Shown here one piece after another: positions 48,166 to 60,604 of a DNA stretch of 64,000 nucleotides. The stretch is from Theobroma cacao. Lineage: Eukaryota > Streptophyta > Magnoliopsida > Malvales > Malvaceae. The position numbers and the translations under genes were made by a program. The stretch lies in NCBI RefSeq assembly GCF_000208745.1, contig NC_030854.1, positions 16,297,763-16,361,762 on the forward strand, written 5' to 3'. The number at the start of each line of letters is the position of its first letter. Positions within the stretch are counted from its first letter, which is position 1. A model generated the notes under the pieces. That model searched no databases, had not been told where the DNA came from, and saw only the letters and a program-made list of their open reading frames with translations.

Positions 48166-48782
48166 ACTCTTTTCAAAAAGTATTTTTCAAAGTATCTACT
48201 TAAGCCTTAAAATATAAGGAGGTTATTTCTTAGACTTCCAAAGGTATTCTTTAGAGGTTTTATCTATACCTTAAAAGTTAGGAAGGCTATACCTTAGCTT
48301 TAAAAATATATTGTTTAAAGGTTCTATCTAAACATTTAAAGATAGAGAGGTTAGACATTAACCTTTAAAAAGATATTTTTATTGATTAAAATTCGATAGA
48401 GGATTTAACTCCTTAGCAAGTTAAGGGAGAGGATGTATGCATCAAGTGGAATGGTCGAACCTTTATAAATCGAGTGTGCAATTCTCTCTGTACTTCACTC
48501 TTTATCGTTATTGCAATTACTTTCAATTGGATATTTATTGAAATGTTAATTATCTTAACATTAATAATTTATTTTGAAAGTTTATATCGTGAAGAAGAAT
48601 TTTAGAAATCCAATTCACTTCCCCTCTTGGATAATTCATTCTAACTGAGCTAACATTGTTGCAAGGTGTTACAAATGATAATTTGTTGCAAAATGATATT
48701 TTTTTATGCTGCAAAAATGAAAACATATCTTGCAAAGTTACTCAAAAAGAATTTGTTGCTACGTATAGAATTCCTTGCTGTG

Positions 48783-49499
48783 AGATTTAGTATTGAAAGA
48801 AAACATGCAAATTACAAAAAAGTATTTTCGAAGTAATTTATTTAAATTAAATCTATATCAATTTTTTAGTTTTTAAAGACTAATGCAAAGTGAGACTGTG
48901 ATTTGATTCTAGACATCTTATAAGCCCATTGATCTCCGAAAACCTGCAATGAAAAACTACTACAAAATCGATCAGTAATCACACTGTACTGTAATCACAC
49001 TTTTCACAGTACAGGAACCTTAGCATAACAATGGAAGGAAAAGTGGTTTTTCTTAAGGGATGGGAGATATGGTTGTCACTTTAATTTTTCTGACTAACTA
49101 TAAGTGTATGTCACTTTGGTGAAAGAGCTCAGGCTTTTTTATAGACCCTTTTGTAGTTTGATAAAAATTATGATATTTATAATTTTTTGTTGTAAATTTA
49201 AATAATAGAAATATATTTTATTTATACATATTTTAATTTAATCGTTTTAATCATGTTAATCATATCAATTGTGTAAATAGTTTATAAATTGTATAAATTT
49301 TAATCATATTAATCGTGTCGTATAAAATTTAACTCGACATGTTTAATAAATGTATTAGTCATGTCGTATCGTGTTATACATTTACTAAATGTATTTAGTG
49401 TATGTGTTTAAGAACTTGATATGATTAATTAATCGTATCGTGTTTGTATTTACCTGTATAACTATTCATACCCCATATTTACATGACATGGTTAAGATA
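48783..49499. other. AT-rich intergenic stretch
   Basis: No gene was seen. TTAATCATGTTAATCATATC and CGTGTCGTATAAA-type phrases at ~49230-49450 look repetitive (transposon-derived), but I cannot assign a family. Confidence 0.4.
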
Positions 49500-50515
49500 C
49501 AAAAACACAAATTGTTAGGTCTAGTACATGCTACAGTGGAGGATCTCTTTCTAAGACGTACATCAAACTTCAAAACACCATACAGATCTTTGTCTAATCG
49601 CTCTTCAAAAGCACCTAACTGAAGTTCCCCATTTTCTCGCCATTGTAGGCACCAAATTAGGCCTCGGATATGGCTTCCTCTGCAAGTTACATGGATAACA
49701 AGCTAGTCTGTTACCGATCCCTTAGTTATTTTTCATTGTATGGACCTCATCTTGACTCCAACCAAGGCCATATTTCAAACTCTATTCGCTATCTAAAAGC
49801 ATCAGTAGTTTGTGTTTCATCTTTGCTTACCTGCACAGGTCTCAAAGGCGATTGCTCATTTGAGTGAGTCAATCTCAAAGCTGTTGACATACCTTATATA
49901 TTGTGTGCTAATTAATATATGTACATAAATGCATCTATAATGGAATAAACATTGCATAAATGTTATTAACATCAAATGTTTCAATGCAAATGATCAAATA
50001 AAACAATCACCATCTATAGAGTCCTAAAGACCTAATACAAATTAATCGAGCCAAGATTAAAACGAAGTCACAAGGCATCATATCATATACCCTTTAAGAA
50101 AGCCTACGAGTTAGTGGGACAAACCGTATGGCTTACGGCTGTATGAACCTCCTTAGAGGTGGACTTTCCGCCCTAACAAAAAAGAAAAAGTGGACTCCTC
50201 TTGAAACCATTTGTTATGAGAGGAAAAAGATAACAAAGCAACTCACTCAAGGATCTCTCGATATTTATTAATTAATTTGACTTGTAGGGGTTGTATTTTA
50301 ATTTTAAAGGGATTGGTTGTAGAAAGAATCGGAGGCGATGCAGTGCATGGAAAATGATTTCGCCACTCTGGACAGCTATTTGTAAACCAAGTCAAACCCA
50401 GGGAAGGACGGAAGCCATTAAAGTCAGCTCTTCTACAATACCTTTTCGGCAACACTCGTTGGTTAGATATTCCAAAATTTTCATTTTATGTTAGGTGGCG
50501 AGACGATTATTGTCT
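49500..50515 (-). other. Possible decayed or unrecognised host gene fragment
   Basis: Less AT-rich than its surroundings. On the minus strand an ATG at ~50495 opens MKILEYLTNECCRKGIVEEL, then a TGA where the next codons would continue for ~40 more residues. Around 49500-49690 another minus frame reads LQLGAFEERLDKDLYGVLKF, then DVRLRKRSSTVACTRPNNL, preceded by a plausible acceptor (AACTTGCAG). I do not recognise either. They may be exons of one small gene, a pseudogene, or chance. The short plus-strand frame at 49670-49867 has no recognisable feature. Confidence 0.2.
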
Positions 50516-50687
50516 TCACAATTCTTTTTCTCTTTTTTTCGTTTACTAATGTTGGAATATCGGCAAGTGGATTCAAATTTATTAGAGCATTCACATGAAT
50601 ATATATATATATTTGACTTCTAATTAGGTTGAGTTAAAATTTCTATTCCAAATAGGACTATAAAATATTTTATATACATATACTTGT

Positions 50688-53600
50688 TGTAGACACCCAA
50701 TTCACTTTGGGTGTTTTACCGATTTTAGAAATTAAAATAAATAAGAAAAATAAAAAAATACCTAAAATAAAATAGAAAATTTTTTGAAAAAATAGAAAAA
50801 AGAAATATAAAGAATAAAGAAAAAATGCAAAAAGTAGAAAAATTTAGAAAAATTCAAATAAATACAGAAAAATTAAAAATCCAAAAAAGAAAAAGGAAAA
50901 GAGGTAGAATTGGATAACACTATTACTTGATACTATTCTCGATTGATTAAACTCATCAACCTCGTCCTGATTTTCCACAACAAGTCCTTAATCCAGATAG
51001 ATTTTTTTTATCAAAATAATAATCTATCTAAATCTATAACTTAGTGGGTATAAACGCCTCATAGAGCTTTTCAGGTTTTTGAGATTTTTGGGTGAGTTTC
51101 GGCTTTTCTTGGATGTAACGAAACTTAGGGCCTTTTGGAAAAAACTTGTTAGATTAAAGGCAAAAGGAGGTTGAGGAAGAAGCCAATGTACTCTTTCGGG
51201 CTGAAATCCAACACCGGCTAGTGGCTGCCGACGTTAACTTCTTGAATATTAAAATCCGAACATCCCATAAAATATTAAAATTCGACGCTGGAATCTCTTG
51301 AAAGAAAGCAGTGATTTTCTTGAATGTTTTTAAGGTGCCGGCACTCTTTTAACTGTTGTCAAAAAGTGTTGGAAAAACTCAAGAAAAGTTTCTAACAAAA
51401 ACTAATAAAAATAACTTGTAGTTTTCATCAAAGTATTGAAAAAACCTAGGAAAAGTTTACACACAAAAGTAATAATGAAAAAATCTTATTTTTTGCCAAA
51501 GTGCTGGAAAAATTCAAGAAAAGTTTCCAACAAAAAATAATAATAATAAAAATTCTTAGTTTTTGTCAAAGGGTTGGGAAAATTTAAGACAAGTTTCCAA
51601 TATAAAAAATAAAAAATAAAAGATAAAATCAATTGAGGGAAATAAAATTAAATATGCACTTAAACCTTATCTAAAGGTTAAAGATAAGATAACACAAGAT
51701 TAATTGGTACCAGTCTTTGAATGGGTATCGTGGGTGCTAATACCTTCTCTGCACGTAATCGTTCTCCCAAATTTAAAATTGTTTCGTAGATCAAAACCTA
51801 TAATTTTTAATGAAACTAAGTTAATATAAGACTTGATTTGAAAAGATAAATCCAATTAGGTGACCAATCACACCTAAACAAAAAAAATTGATGGTGACTC
51901 CTCTTGTCACGACCCAGTACTCCCTTCGAGCCCGTAATAATCGCCGCGATGTCTCGATAGACATTTATTACTTGGAATGTAAACCGAAACCTTGCAAGGC
52001 TCTTGCATCAATTTTATGTCTCCCCTGCGAGCAACAGTTACTAAATATCATGTTTTAAGGAAATATAAACTATTTTTAAATCAAAACAAACAAAAAGTAA
52101 TTTCTGCCACACAGGGGTATTTTGGTCAGTTTTACTCGAAAATTTTGAAACTTGGAGAAAATACAGCATACGATCAAAAAATATACATTTCTTATCTAAA
52201 ATAATTTTAGTAATCTAAATCATCCATTTAAATGAAATTATGACTAATCAAACTAAATAAAAATATTAAATAAAATATTTCATTTTCTTATAAAACAATA
52301 TTTATAGAATCCTGCATAAACAATTTTTGTAGTGTAAGAGTAAAATAAATTCATATATATAATAGCACACTAAACCAGGTATACAAAAATATTCTACAAT
52401 GACATGTGGGCTCCCAAAATAACAAAATAAATAGGACTGTAGACCTACGATTTCTAAGGGTGCAAAACCAAAAGCAAACCCTCGACAAAATCGACTATCT
52501 ACAAACTGCTTTGAACCTGAAATTGGTGAAAAGAAGGAGGTGAGTTTTTATAAACCCAGTGAGTAAGCAAAGTTCATCTATAACATCTAAAGCCGAGTAA
52601 ATAGAGATAGTTAAATCATCCCATCATAATATGATTCATAACATTTAAAACTTATTTCAATTCATATAAAATAATTACATTTCATTGAAATAATCAACAA
52701 GGCTTATGATTCTCTTAAAAACTTGGCTTGTGCCAAAACTCGTACTCGATGACACCTTGGTCAGAACATCCAACTGAGTCCGCCAAGGCTGTTAAAATAA
52801 CATATACTTATAAAACATATTTTTACTTTTAAAATATAGCCATTCCTTGGCGTTGGCTAAGTTTCATCCTCACGTGGTGGTTCGGCATGAAGTGAACTTT
52901 AAACTTACCTTAGGAGATACCCTCCACGCCTCTCGAACTAAGGTAAAATATAATGGGGTTTACCGTGCCCCTCTAATAGGCTGGTCCACGAAAACTCGCC
53001 CACTGCAATAAGCTAATCAAATAACCCACCAAATCAATAAAAATTTCGACAGCATGACATGGCTAATATAATATTACCCAACCTGTCAAGGTAAAACAAA
53101 ATAGTTTATATAATCTACAAACCACAAATCCAGCCATTCATGCCATCACATTGTCATAAGCCATCAATTCAAACCATATATATATATAGATAACATAAGT
53201 ATATAGTCTCCACTTACTCAATTTCCAAAATCATCATTGAATTGTAAAACAATTTATAAATCTCATTCATTTAACCAACATTTAACTTATAAAACATAAA
53301 AATCTACGGTTTAAGTTCATTATTCTTTAAAATCATAAAAACGAATATAAACTACTTTAGATAGTTAAGGTGAACATTTGATTACTCATAATAGCGGGAG
53401 TTTGGAGTACTCCTATTCTTGTCCTCAGGTACAATATCTTTACCTTTATCAGAGGGCTCACCACCTATACATAATACACGACACGTAATTCAATATATTT
53501 GTGCCAAACTGTTATAAAATTATTTCAGGCTCTATATGAATGCCTGAAATTGAATGAGAATTGTTCGAATAATCACTTAAAGACGATGTTCTACTTGAGT

Positions 53601-54923
53601 TCAATTATGATCGGACTGAATTTGTATTCGACCTAACTCGAACTATACACTGTTGAATTAACCAAAACATCCAATTCAACTTCAAATATATTCATTACAC
53701 TTCCAATATTCAAAATACACCAAAGTACCTCAATGAGCTTGATTGTGCATTAATTCATCATAACCGAAATTCATTCCGATTTCGAACTAACGTGCTAATC
53801 AGTGTTAACACAGTCTAATAAATCCATCTACATCATTAGGAATCAAATCCATCATCAACATGTCATCTATAAAATTCGGCCAAAGAGGGTTGTTGAACGG
53901 TAGGTGATTTTCTTGCTTGTTTTTCATGCCAAACATCATCAAATAACTAAAAACACTAAGATATCATGAAATCTAGCAAAATTCATCATCAAAACCTCTC
54001 TCCCTATGTTCGGCCAGCAAGTGTTCCCTCATGAAAACTTGTGTTTCAACCATAGAAAATGAAAAAGAAAGCATGGGAAAGGTAGATTTTAAGCTAAAAT
54101 TAAAAAATCTTACCTTTGATTGTTTTGTTCTTTGAAATTCAACAAATTTCTCTTGAATTTTCCTCTCTAGGGTTTGTTTCTATTCTTTTCTCTTTGTTCT
54201 TTGCTTTGGCCAGCCATGAAGAGTGAAATGGGAGAGTTTATGTTGAGTTTATAAAGGAAATTATAAAAATATTAAAACTTGACAAGTGTAACCATGTGAT
54301 TGGTCCACGGTTAAAACTTAATAATTAAGCATTTTCTCACCACCACATGTAATCTCTTAATTATCCAAAGTATAAAATAATAATAGATAAAATTCATGGG
54401 CTTGACAAGCGTTATGGTGGTGTAAAATTCTAAAAATTCCAATTACGTCCTCGTGGACACGTAAAATGACTGTTTTGCCCTTATGTTTGAAAAAATGTCG
54501 AAATTAAAATTTTTCATTTCTCAAATTCAAATTATTCTCCAATTAGTCAAACTTGGTCAAAAATTTCGTCCAACATTCCCATTTTACCTTCGAGTGGCAA
54601 AATGACCATTTTGCCCTTACGTTATGAAAATTCCTAATTTGACTCCAAATTAATCCTCGAACTCTGAATCACCATATTAAAACATTCTAAGGTTCAATAA
54701 CTCTCAAATACATCCTAAAATCTCTATTCAAACTAATTCGAGATTTTAATCGACTTAATTGTACCACTAGGTATGATACCGACTTTTTAATGATTTTTTG
54801 AGGCATCCAAGTATGCAGACATGCTATCAAGTACATGAATGACACGGCAAGTATATTATAGAGCTGGGCTTGACACCTCTTTTATGTCAAACATTTGAGT
54901 TTTTAGCCTCACATGTTATGACA
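50688..54923 (+). mobile_element. Tat-type solo LTR, split by a Tekay-type solo LTR
   Basis: It begins TGTAGACACCCAATTCAC and ends GTTATGACA, flanked by CTTGT (50683-50687 and 54924-54928). Near its 3' side it has AGGTGACCAATCACACC and TTGATGGTGACTCC, the same blocks as in the Tat-type LTR at ~17500-17550. Minus the nested LTR and its duplication it is 1260 bases, half the length of the other Tat-type LTR. There is no internal region. Confidence 0.85.
51905..54875 (-). mobile_element. Tekay-type solo LTR (minus)
   Basis: 2971 bases from TGTCACGACCCAGTACTCC to GAGCTGGGCTTGACA, flanked by CCTCT (51900-51904 and 54876-54880). It is homologous in the same orientation to 9779-12618 and in reverse to 55410-58393. 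It sits inside the Tat-type solo LTR. It has no internal region. Confidence 0.92.
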
Positions 54924-55409
54924 CTTGTAGAAATTAATATAAGTGAAAATCTCAATTACATTAGTTAAAGTGTCTCTCCTAAACTCTCTCTAACTTAACC
55001 CTTAAGGGTGCATTTGGTGAATACAATAATGAATAGGATAATATTAAATAAAACAAGGAAGTGGATTGGATTAATTAGTATCATCCTACCTTAAGTTTGG
55101 TGTGTGTAAGGATTGCAAGTAACAGGATGATTTTCATACTATACGATATTTGGTGTGCGCAAAATGAAGTATAGGATATAAATATATTTTTTTCTATGAT
55201 CAAAATTACCTTTTTTTCCTTAAAGTCAATATAATTTAAATTTATAATTTTATAATTATAAATATAATTTAAGATTTTTGAAAAAATATAACTTAAATTA
55301 ATATAATAACTTTTTCATAAAGATAAAAATAATATTATGCAAATGATATTTTCTCTACATTCTTTATGTATTTCTTTTTCTTTTCTTTTCCCTCTAGGTG
55401 GAGACTAGG
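54924..55409. other. Intergenic stretch with a possible truncated PIF/Harbinger-like MITE
   Basis: CTTAAGGGTGCATTTGGTGA near 55000 resembles the end of Tourist/PIF-type MITEs (TAA target, GGGTGCATTTGG). The matching inverted end was not found before the next LTR. No gene was seen. Confidence 0.25.
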
Positions 55410-58393
55410 TGTAAAGCTCGACCTTATAAAATGCTTGATAGAACATACATGTGATGGATAGCATGTTTGCATGCTAGGAGAGTCCCAAAAAATTTACAAA
55501 AGTCGGTATTATACCTAGAGGTACAACAGAGTTGATTTAAGCCTTGAACTAGATCAAATAGAGATTATAGGGTGAAATTGAAAATTTTATAGTCCAGGAA
55601 TGATTTAAAATGGTGATTTGGAGTTTGAGGATTAATTCAAAGTCAAACTGAAAATTTCACTATCTAGGGATAAAATGGTAATTTTGCCACTCGAGGATAA
55701 AATGGAAAATTTTTTGAAAGATTTTGATGACATTTGACTTATTGGAGTATGATTTGAGGTTAAGAGGTGAAGAATTTTAATCTCGGTATTTTTCGGAGCA
55801 TAGGGGTAAAATGGTAATTTTGTCACCCTAAGGGCAAAATTGTAATTTTACACACCCAACACTTGTCCAACAAATGGATTTTACCTAATATTATCATGGA
55901 TAATTGAAGGAATTTATATGGTGGAGAGAGAAAGCTTAATAGTTAGGAAATGACACATGGACCATTAATAAGGTGACATGTGTCAAGTTTATAACCATTT
56001 ATTTTTTTTACTTTAAATTTAGCACAAAATCAGCCCATTTTCTTCATATGGCCAGCCAAAGGAAAACAAAAGGAAGAACAAAGGAAGAAAAGAAGAACAA
56101 GAACCCTAGGTGGGAAAATTCAAGGGAAAATTGGTGGATTTCAAGTAATCAAGCAATCGAAGGTAAAATTTTTTGATTTTGACTTGTGATCTACCTTTCC
56201 CATGCATTTCTCCTTATTTTTCATGGTTAAATTTCATGTTTTCATGGTGACTTCATGGCTGGCTGAATGGGTATGGAGAGAGAATGATGTTGGATTGATT
56301 TGATTTCAAGTTATGTTAGTGTTTTTAGTTAGTTAGTGATGTGTAGCAAGAAAAGCCAGAAGAAAAATTCATTTTCTCCCATTGTCTACAAGAGGCCAAA
56401 TTTTCTAGGGAGAATATTGAGGCTGAAATTGATGATATTTCATGATATTTTGGTGATATTTGATGTTTGGTGAGGTTAGAAATTAAATGGGAAATTTTGG
56501 TGTGAAAATCTGAATTTTTGCTCAACGTATAGACATGTGTGATTATTGATCCGGGACTGATAAATTGAATCTCATTCATAGTCACTGACGTAATTTAGGT
56601 ATAATTGGAGTGTAGAAAGTGAGAAGAATTTATTTGGAGTTAAATTGGAGATTTTAGCCGATTAGACCGAGTATAGTGTGACTTAGGTCGAATATCACAT
56701 TTAAGCGATTAATCAGACATTTTGCATTCCATATCATGCATTAGTCTAAATTAGTTTAATTTCAATTTAGTACTAATGTAGTAAGTTTCTCGATTTTGTA
56801 CTGTGTCAAGGTGGTGAGTCCTCTGACAAGGGCAAGGAAATTGTACTCGAGGATCAATAGTTGGAGTACTATAGAAATTCAACTCCTGAAATAGTGAATA
56901 ACCTTACTATCGTCTTAATTATCTAAAGTGATTTTTATCCGATTTTGTATTTTATGAAAAATGAATTAAATGATTAATTTTTCAGTTTTATAAACAAAAT
57001 GTGATTTAATGAAATGATTTCATAAAATTGTTTTAAAATTTAATATTGGCTTTTCAAATAGAGTAATTGGAGACCATTTGATGTGTTGTGAATTTATGGT
57101 TCTAATTGATTAGCTTATGACAATATGTCATGAATGGCTGAATTGGTATTTGTGTTGAAATATATGAACTGTGTGTTTAGCCTTGAAAGGCTGTGAATTA
57201 CAACAATTGCCATATCATGTTATTGAATTTTATTGATTGGTGGGATAATTATTAGCTTACTGTAGTGGGCAGGTTTCTGTGGATCAGGCTATTAGAGGGG
57301 CATGGTAAACCCCGTTATATCTTACCTCAGTATGAGAGGCGCGGGTGGATAACTCCTAAGGCTAACATTTTAGAGTTCACTTCACATCAAACCACCACGT
57401 GAGGGGGAACTCAGCCAACGCCAAGGAATGGCTATATTTTCAAAATAAAAACATGATTTATGAGTACATAACTTTTTAATAGCCTTGGCGGACTCAGTTG
57501 GGATAGCCCTCGATCAAGGCATCCCTGATAACTGGATATGAAAATGATTTTTGGCACAAGCCAAAGTTTTAAGAAATTCATAAGCCATGTTGATTACTCG
57601 ATTTAAATGAATTGAATTTTATGTGATTGAAATGAGTTGAAAGATGATAAATTAAAGTATGATGATTTATTTTATCTGTTTCCATTTACTCGACTTTAGA
57701 TATTTTAGATGGTATTTGTTTACTCATTGGGATTTTATAATCTCACCACCCTCCTTTCCACCCATTTTAGGCTCAGAATAGATTGTAGATAGCTGATCGC
57801 ATCAAGGACCACCATTGGAATTGCATTTTCCCAACTGTAGGTTCACAGTCCTCTTTACTTTTGAATATTCGGGGGTCCCACTTGTTACTGTAAATTAAAT
57901 TTCATACTCCAGTTATCTGTACTATTATATATAGGAATTTATGTTGCTTTTACGCTGTGAAAAAATTAATTACGCAGTGTTCTAAAAATATTATTTTATA
58001 AGAAAATAGAATATTTTACTTAATATTTCTTTTATTTTTCTATTATATCCAAATAAGCATAATTTCATTTCAAATCAAGATTTTAGACTTTTAAACTCAT
58101 TTTGATTATGAATTATGTGTTTTGTACTGTATATTACATTTTAGCCAGTTTCGAAATTTTTAGAAAAAATGACCAAAATACCCCTGTGAGACGAAATTAT
58201 TATTTTATTTGTTTTAAGTTGGAAACAGTTTAAAATATTTTAGAACATGGTATTTGACAACAGTTACTCATAGGGGAAATGAGAAGCTGATATTAAAGCC
58301 TTGCGGGGTTCCAGTTGATATTTCGGGTAATGAGTGTCGATCAAGGCATCGCGGCGGTTGTCACGGGCTTGAGGGGAGTTTCGGGTCGTGATA
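55410..58393 (+). mobile_element. Tekay-type solo LTR (plus)
   Basis: 2984 bases from TGTAAAGCTCGACCTTA to GGGTCGTGATA, flanked by CTAGG (55405-55409 and 58394-58398). It is the most complete plus-oriented reference in the window for the LTR pieces at 897-2472. Confidence 0.92.
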
Positions 58394-59622
58394 CTAGGTG
58401 TCGAACAATGAAGGTTGTAACTAGATGTTAGCTTTAAAGTGGTTTTAGTTTTGAAATGACAAAAACCATGATTAAAATTGCTTGAAAAAATTTTGAGCTT
58501 TAGTTCTTCATGTTAAAAACCCTTATGCATTTGTCTTTGAAATGTGTAAGTGTTTTGCGTCGAATTAGGTTCAAAATGAAGTAGTTTTCATGAACAAAGC
58601 TATAAGGATCGATCCTAGGGTTCTAAGGGTCGATCCATTTCAACGTTGAATCAAATAGATCCTTTGTTGCTTGTTAGGGATCAATCCCTCACTCACAGAA
58701 TTTTGAATTTTGCAACTTGGGGATCGATCCCATGAAGAAAAGATCAATCCCATATAGTTGTTAGACACATTTTGTAGCAAAGCAATGGTTATATTCTTCA
58801 TTCAATGCCTCCCAACAGTCACCAAAGCATTCCTAAGTATAAATAAAGCATCCTTAACACATTTATGAAGTAGAAGAGAGAAGAAAAAAGCTTTACAAAG
58901 TAAGAAAGAGATTTATGAAGAAGAAGAGGAAAAAGAAAAAGAAACCAAGCTAAGAGCAAGCATCTACATCCTTCTGCCAAGTTTTTAAGTCTTCTAATGA
59001 TATCATTCTTTAGAGCTTTCATTCCTATCATTTTTATTCATCTTATTACTATCATTTTTTCCAAACTTGTATCTACTAAGCAATATCCACCTTCTAGAAG
59101 AATGGTTCTACCTTGACCTTGAACAGGTAAAGAGATTCAAAATTAACCTTGAAAAGTCACTACAACATTTTTAACTTTTTACAACACAATTTTAGCTTTA
59201 ATTATTTTAAAGCAACTAAATTCTTTATTAACACTTAATATATCTCCATTTAGCTACACTATTTAAAATGTAATCATTTAAAAGCAAACTAAAATAGATT
59301 ATGCATTAGAACAAATTAAAACATACTTTTGACTAAGAGAAGGGAGAAGCTTACAAAATAATCGTATGGTCCATATAATTATATTATGAAGAAAGCCCTA
59401 GTAAATTCAAACAACTGTCCAATGCAAAACCTAAACTTGATTTCAACTCTATTCTTTCAACACTTTCTCTCTCAATTAAGTCTATTCTTTACTTGATTTC
59501 AACACTAGCTCTCTCTTTCACATAAGCTCTCTCACTAATTTTTTTCAAAATTTTTTTTACTCTCAATTTTTTTAAGACAAGTATATTCTTTTTCTTTTTC
59601 TTTGTTTCTTCGATTCTCTTAA

Positions 59623-59628
<6 letters not shown>

Positions 59629-59658
<30 letters not shown>
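59629..59658. repeat. (CT)n microsatellite
   Basis: About 30 bases of CT inside the left part of the CACTA element, in a longer pyrimidine-rich region that could derive from the leader of the captured gene. Confidence 0.9.
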
Positions 59659-59668
<10 letters not shown>

Positions 59669-60604
59669 TTTACCTACAAAATTACGTAAGTTCTTGTTTA
59701 GTTACTAAGAAAATTCTCGGTTGCTAGGATCTAAAGATTCTCAATTGGTTACTAAGCAGATTTTCTAAATATTTTGGTTTTATGTTAATTTTCTTCATTA
59801 TTTTTTCAAATTTATATGAAATTTGAATTTTGAGAGTTTTGAACAAATGTTCAATAGAGTTTTTACTGTGTAACTCAGGGGTTTGGGAGGTTATTTTTAG
59901 TAGCTGCATCTGCAACTTAATCTGCTACAAATGTTGTCCAAGTAAGAACAAAAGAGTTCACGTCGAAGGTATTTTAGGAAATTTTGAGTTTAATTTCTCT
60001 TATGAGACTTTTGCACATTCACATTTACATTGATTAATGATGATATTCACTGTTGATGAATGTTTATCTTTTGTGTTTCCATGTTAATTTTCTTTTAGGT
60101 GCATAGACATTACTTTATCTTTCATGAATTAATATACAATGCATGTACGAGATGCAATGTAGACTAAACCATCTTTTTTGATAAATTCTTTCTGTGTATG
60201 AAGCAACTTTTAACTAATAATATTTATATTGTAACCATAAATCTTTTGATTGGAGGTTTATTATAAGTGTACAATTTGACTATCAATCAAACATTTTGTC
60301 CATCAAAATTTGTTTTACCTGCAATACATGATATTTGTGAACTCCTTGAACTTGGTTTCAGAACTTAAATCGATGACCTTGATTATAAATTGAGCTGTGG
60401 TCTAGTGTGGTAATGGTTGTTGTTAAGTGAATGTGGCTCTTCTAATAGCCTTTTCGCCTATTGCTTTTTGACAAATTTGGACATGGCATATATTTGTGAT
60501 TGAATATTGATGAATAAGATATGGGATCATTGTGATTAAATATTGCTTCTTTACTTACATAAGAATGACTATGCGGCTGTTGTTTATACTCTATTTACAA
60601 TGAA

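Larger units (their letters stand above)
45847..48655 (+). repeat. Copia-like 3' LTR with preceding polypurine tract
   Basis: AAAAAAGGGAGAAATT (45832-45847) is a polypurine tract directly before TATTAACTTT; the end is CTAACTGAGCTAACA at 48655. It shares blocks with the LTR starting at 58426: TTTTGAAATGACAAAA, AAAGCTATAAGGATC, GGGATCAATCCC, and the later CCTTAAAA... repeats. About 100 bases left of the tract look like the end of a Copia internal region. The MULE-like element ~46495-48165 is nested in it. Confidence 0.6.
45572..48782. mobile_element. CACTA-like non-autonomous element with degenerate ends
   Basis: The left end CGCTACAAGAAATT and reverse complement of the right end CACAGCAAGGAATT agree at 10 of 14 positions and resemble the CACTACAAGAAA ends of plant CACTA elements. 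The 3-bp flanks are AGA on both sides (45569-45571 and 48783-48785). Both subterminal regions hold repeated TTGCTGTGAAAA, ATGCTGCAAAAA and TTGTTGCAA words, as expected for transposase-binding repeats. No transposase was found. The interior is filled by a Copia LTR that itself holds a MULE-like element. Confidence 0.5.
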
